From: Clostridia bacterium
Lineage (GTDB): Bacteria; Bacillota_E; SLMV01; PUMD01
Assembly: GCA_007128555.1 (NCBI GenBank)
Contig: SKXF01000407.1
Span: 1 to 6,699, forward strand
Direction: 5' to 3'
DNA length: 6,699 nt
The position numbers and the translations under genes are program-made. The notes beneath the pieces were generated by a model. It ran no database searches. It worked only from the letters and a program-made list of their open reading frames with translations, and had not been told where the DNA came from. Of the stretch, positions 5,229 through 6,699 are shown piece by piece. Position 1 is the stretch's first letter, and each line of letters opens with the position of its first letter.

Positions 5229-6695
5229 ATGAACAAGAGTGGTGTAATGGGGCATCAATATCCACGCCTGGTCATTCAAAACGCAACCGTAATCAGCGGA
5301 AGGGGAACGCCCGCTGAGGGCCCGATGGACCTGGTGATTGAAGGAGGTGTGATCACGGATCTCGTGAAGGTGGATCCGATCTCCTTGCACCGGTATCCCG
5401 CCGACTGGGAAAGGCCTGGGGGCGACCGGGTCATCGACGCAACGGGAATGTGCGTGGTTCCGGGCCTGGTGGAGATGCACGCCCACGTTCCCCCCAATCA
5501 CGAAAAATGTGGCCCCCTGGGCACCGACTATGCCTTTAAACTGTGGCTTGCCCACGGTGTCACGACCCTTCGCACCGTCGGTTTTGGTGTGGAGGATATG
5601 CTGTATGCCCAGCGAGAGCTCGGTGCGCAGAGCCCAGAACTCCCGATTCCGCGTCTTTTCGTCATGCATGGATGTCTTGGTGCGAACGACCTGTCACCCG
5701 ATGAGGCCCGGGAGCAGGTCCACGGGTTCCGGGAGCTCGGAGCGGATGGTGTGAAACTCATCGGGGCCTACGCCGACGTTCTCGAGGCGATCTGTGATGA
5801 GGCAAGAAGGCTCGACATGGATGGGGGAGTGGCCGTTCATCTCGCCCTGAACAGCGAGGTGGATGCCGTCATGGCGGCGGAAGCCGGTGTTCGGACCCTG
5901 GAGCACACCTATGGGATCCCCGAGGCAGCACTCAGCGGGGTGCAATCCTTCCCCCTCGATTACAACGAGTCGGACGAACTGGCCCGTTTCCGTGAGTCTG
6001 CCTACAATTGGATCGAGGCGGAGGATTACCCCGAGCGTATCCTTGATGTGCTGGATGTGATGATCGAAAAAGGGGTGGTGTGGAACCCGACCATGGCCGT
6101 CTATGAGTCAAACCGGGACCTGGAGCGGGGCAGAAATCTAACGTCCAATGCCAGGTTTGGGGCACCGGCCCTGAGGAAGAGCTGGGAACCAAGCCCGGGG
6201 CTTCACGCCTCCTACCATTTCAACTGGAGGACAGCAGATGAAATCGCCTGGAAGGAGAAGTACCGGATATGGATGAAGTACCTGGGCGTTTTCTTCGATC
6301 GCGGCGGGACCATCACGGTAGGTTCTGATGCAGGGTTTCTGTATGCCCTTTTTGGTTTTTCGATGATCCGGGAGCTGGAGCTGTTGCAGGAGGCGGGCAT
6401 CCATCCTGTTGACATCATCAAGATGGCCACCACCAACGCCAGCAAGTCCCTCGGGTTGACCCATCTGTCCGAGGGAATCAGGAAGGGCTATGCTGCCGAC
6501 CTGGCCATCGTGGACGGTAATCCACTGGACAACTTCAAGGTGATGTATGGGACGGGCATGGAGGGGTTCATGGATGACAGGGTCACGAAGATCCAGACGG
6601 GCGGCGTCAGGTGGACCCTACGCGACGGGGTGCTCTTTGACGCCCAGGCATTGCTGAAGGATGTCGAGGACTACGTGGACGAGCTCGCCGAGTAG
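5229..6695 (+). CDS. Metal-dependent amidohydrolase, imidazolonepropionase / Xaa-Pro dipeptidase-like group
   Basis: A 488-residue cytoplasmic enzyme with no signal peptide. The N-terminal strands (YPRLVIQNATVISG, MDLVIEGGVITDL) form the small beta-sandwich of the amidohydrolase superfamily. The TIM-barrel metal ligands are all visible: His84 and His86 in VEMHAHV, Lys176 (GVKLIG, the likely carboxylated bridging lysine), His204 (VAVHLA), His226 (LEHTYG) and Asp367 (VGSDAGF). The C-terminus has the usual KMATTNASKSLGL and KGYAADLAIVDGNPL return to the beta-sandwich. This layout is typical of the subgroup containing imidazolonepropionase-like hydrolases and Xaa-Pro dipeptidases, which cleave amide or cyclic amide bonds. 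The substrate cannot be read from the sequence. A Trp/Tyr/Phe-rich segment (about 238-350) between the last His and the Asp probably forms the substrate lid. The gene is divergent from the secreted protease, so hydrolysis of imported peptides is possible but unproven. It ends 4 nt before the window edge, so any downstream partner is unseen. Confidence 0.9.
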   Translation: MNKSGVMGHQYPRLVIQNATVISGRGTPAEGPMDLVIEGGVITDLVKVDPISLHRYPADWERPGGDRVIDATGMCVVPGLVEMHAHVPPNHEKCGPLGTDYAFKLWLAHGVTTLRTVGFGVEDMLYAQRELGAQSPELPIPRLFVMHGCLGANDLSPDEAREQVHGFRELGADGVKLIGAYADVLEAICDEARRLDMDGGVAVHLALNSEVDAVMAAEAGVRTLEHTYGIPEAALSGVQSFPLDYNESDELARFRESAYNWIEAEDYPERILDVLDVMIEKGVVWNPTMAVYESNRDLERGRNLTSNARFGAPALRKSWEPSPGLHASYHFNWRTADEIAWKEKYRIWMKYLGVFFDRGGTITVGSDAGFLYALFGFSMIRELELLQEAGIHPVDIIKMATTNASKSLGLTHLSEGIRKGYAADLAIVDGNPLDNFKVMYGTGMEGFMDDRVTKIQTGGVRWTLRDGVLFDAQALLKDVEDYVDELAE

Positions 6696-6699
6696 CAGG

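Noticed and set aside
5133..6464. Minus-strand frames up to 178 codons opposite the amidohydrolase
   Set aside because: No domain or SD, and they oppose a well-supported enzyme gene in codon-constrained sequence.
1..6699. CRISPR array, tRNA/rRNA, insertion sequence ends or attachment sites
   Set aside because: I saw no regularly spaced repeats, cloverleaf sequence, transposase or recombinase coding, or long terminal inverted repeats.

Overview
The window is GC-rich (roughly 60 percent by eye), densely coded bacterial DNA. It has four complete genes and one gene cut by the left edge. Bacterial features include strong GGAGG-type ribosome binding sites, type IV prepilin leaders and a Sec signal peptide. 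Purine-rich Shine-Dalgarno sites, a KP-43-like subtilase and a noncanonical pilin cluster would suit a GC-rich Bacillota-like lineage. That placement is a weak inference, because the window holds no phylogenetic marker.

Left region (1-2118, + strand): the 3' part of a type IV pilus minor-pilin operon. It starts with the C-terminal part of a PilX/DUF7305-like protein (1-405). Next come a small PilV/GspI-like prepilin (435-764) and a large PilW/PulJ-like prepilin with a proline hinge and a long beta-rich C-terminal extension (778-2118). The genes are 13-29 nt apart, and the SD of the third overlaps the stop codon of the second. The three products probably act together as minor (initiating or tip) subunits of a pilus or pseudopilus.

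Middle region (2119-4839): a short convergent intergenic stretch with a GC-rich hairpin cluster, then a minus-strand gene (2269-4839) for an 856-residue secreted S8 subtilisin-like protease. It has two prodomain-like modules, a complete catalytic apparatus, a KP-43-type C-terminal beta domain and a hexa-aspartate linker near the C-terminus.

Right region (4840-6699): a 389-bp divergent intergenic region. It carries a plausible sigma-70-type promoter for the protease, small inverted repeats, and a GC-rich potentially structured leader for the + strand gene. That gene (5229-6695) encodes a 488-residue cytoplasmic metal-dependent amidohydrolase of the imidazolonepropionase/Xaa-Pro-dipeptidase-like group, with all metal ligands visible. 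Protease and amidohydrolase could form a peptide-scavenging pair (external digestion, internal hydrolysis), but nothing in the sequence proves a functional link.

I found no RNA gene, CRISPR array, insertion sequence or clear novel defence or mobile system. The most notable points are the long beta-rich extension on the PilW-like pilin, the duplicated prodomain and Asp-rich tail of the protease, and the possible leader structure before the amidohydrolase.
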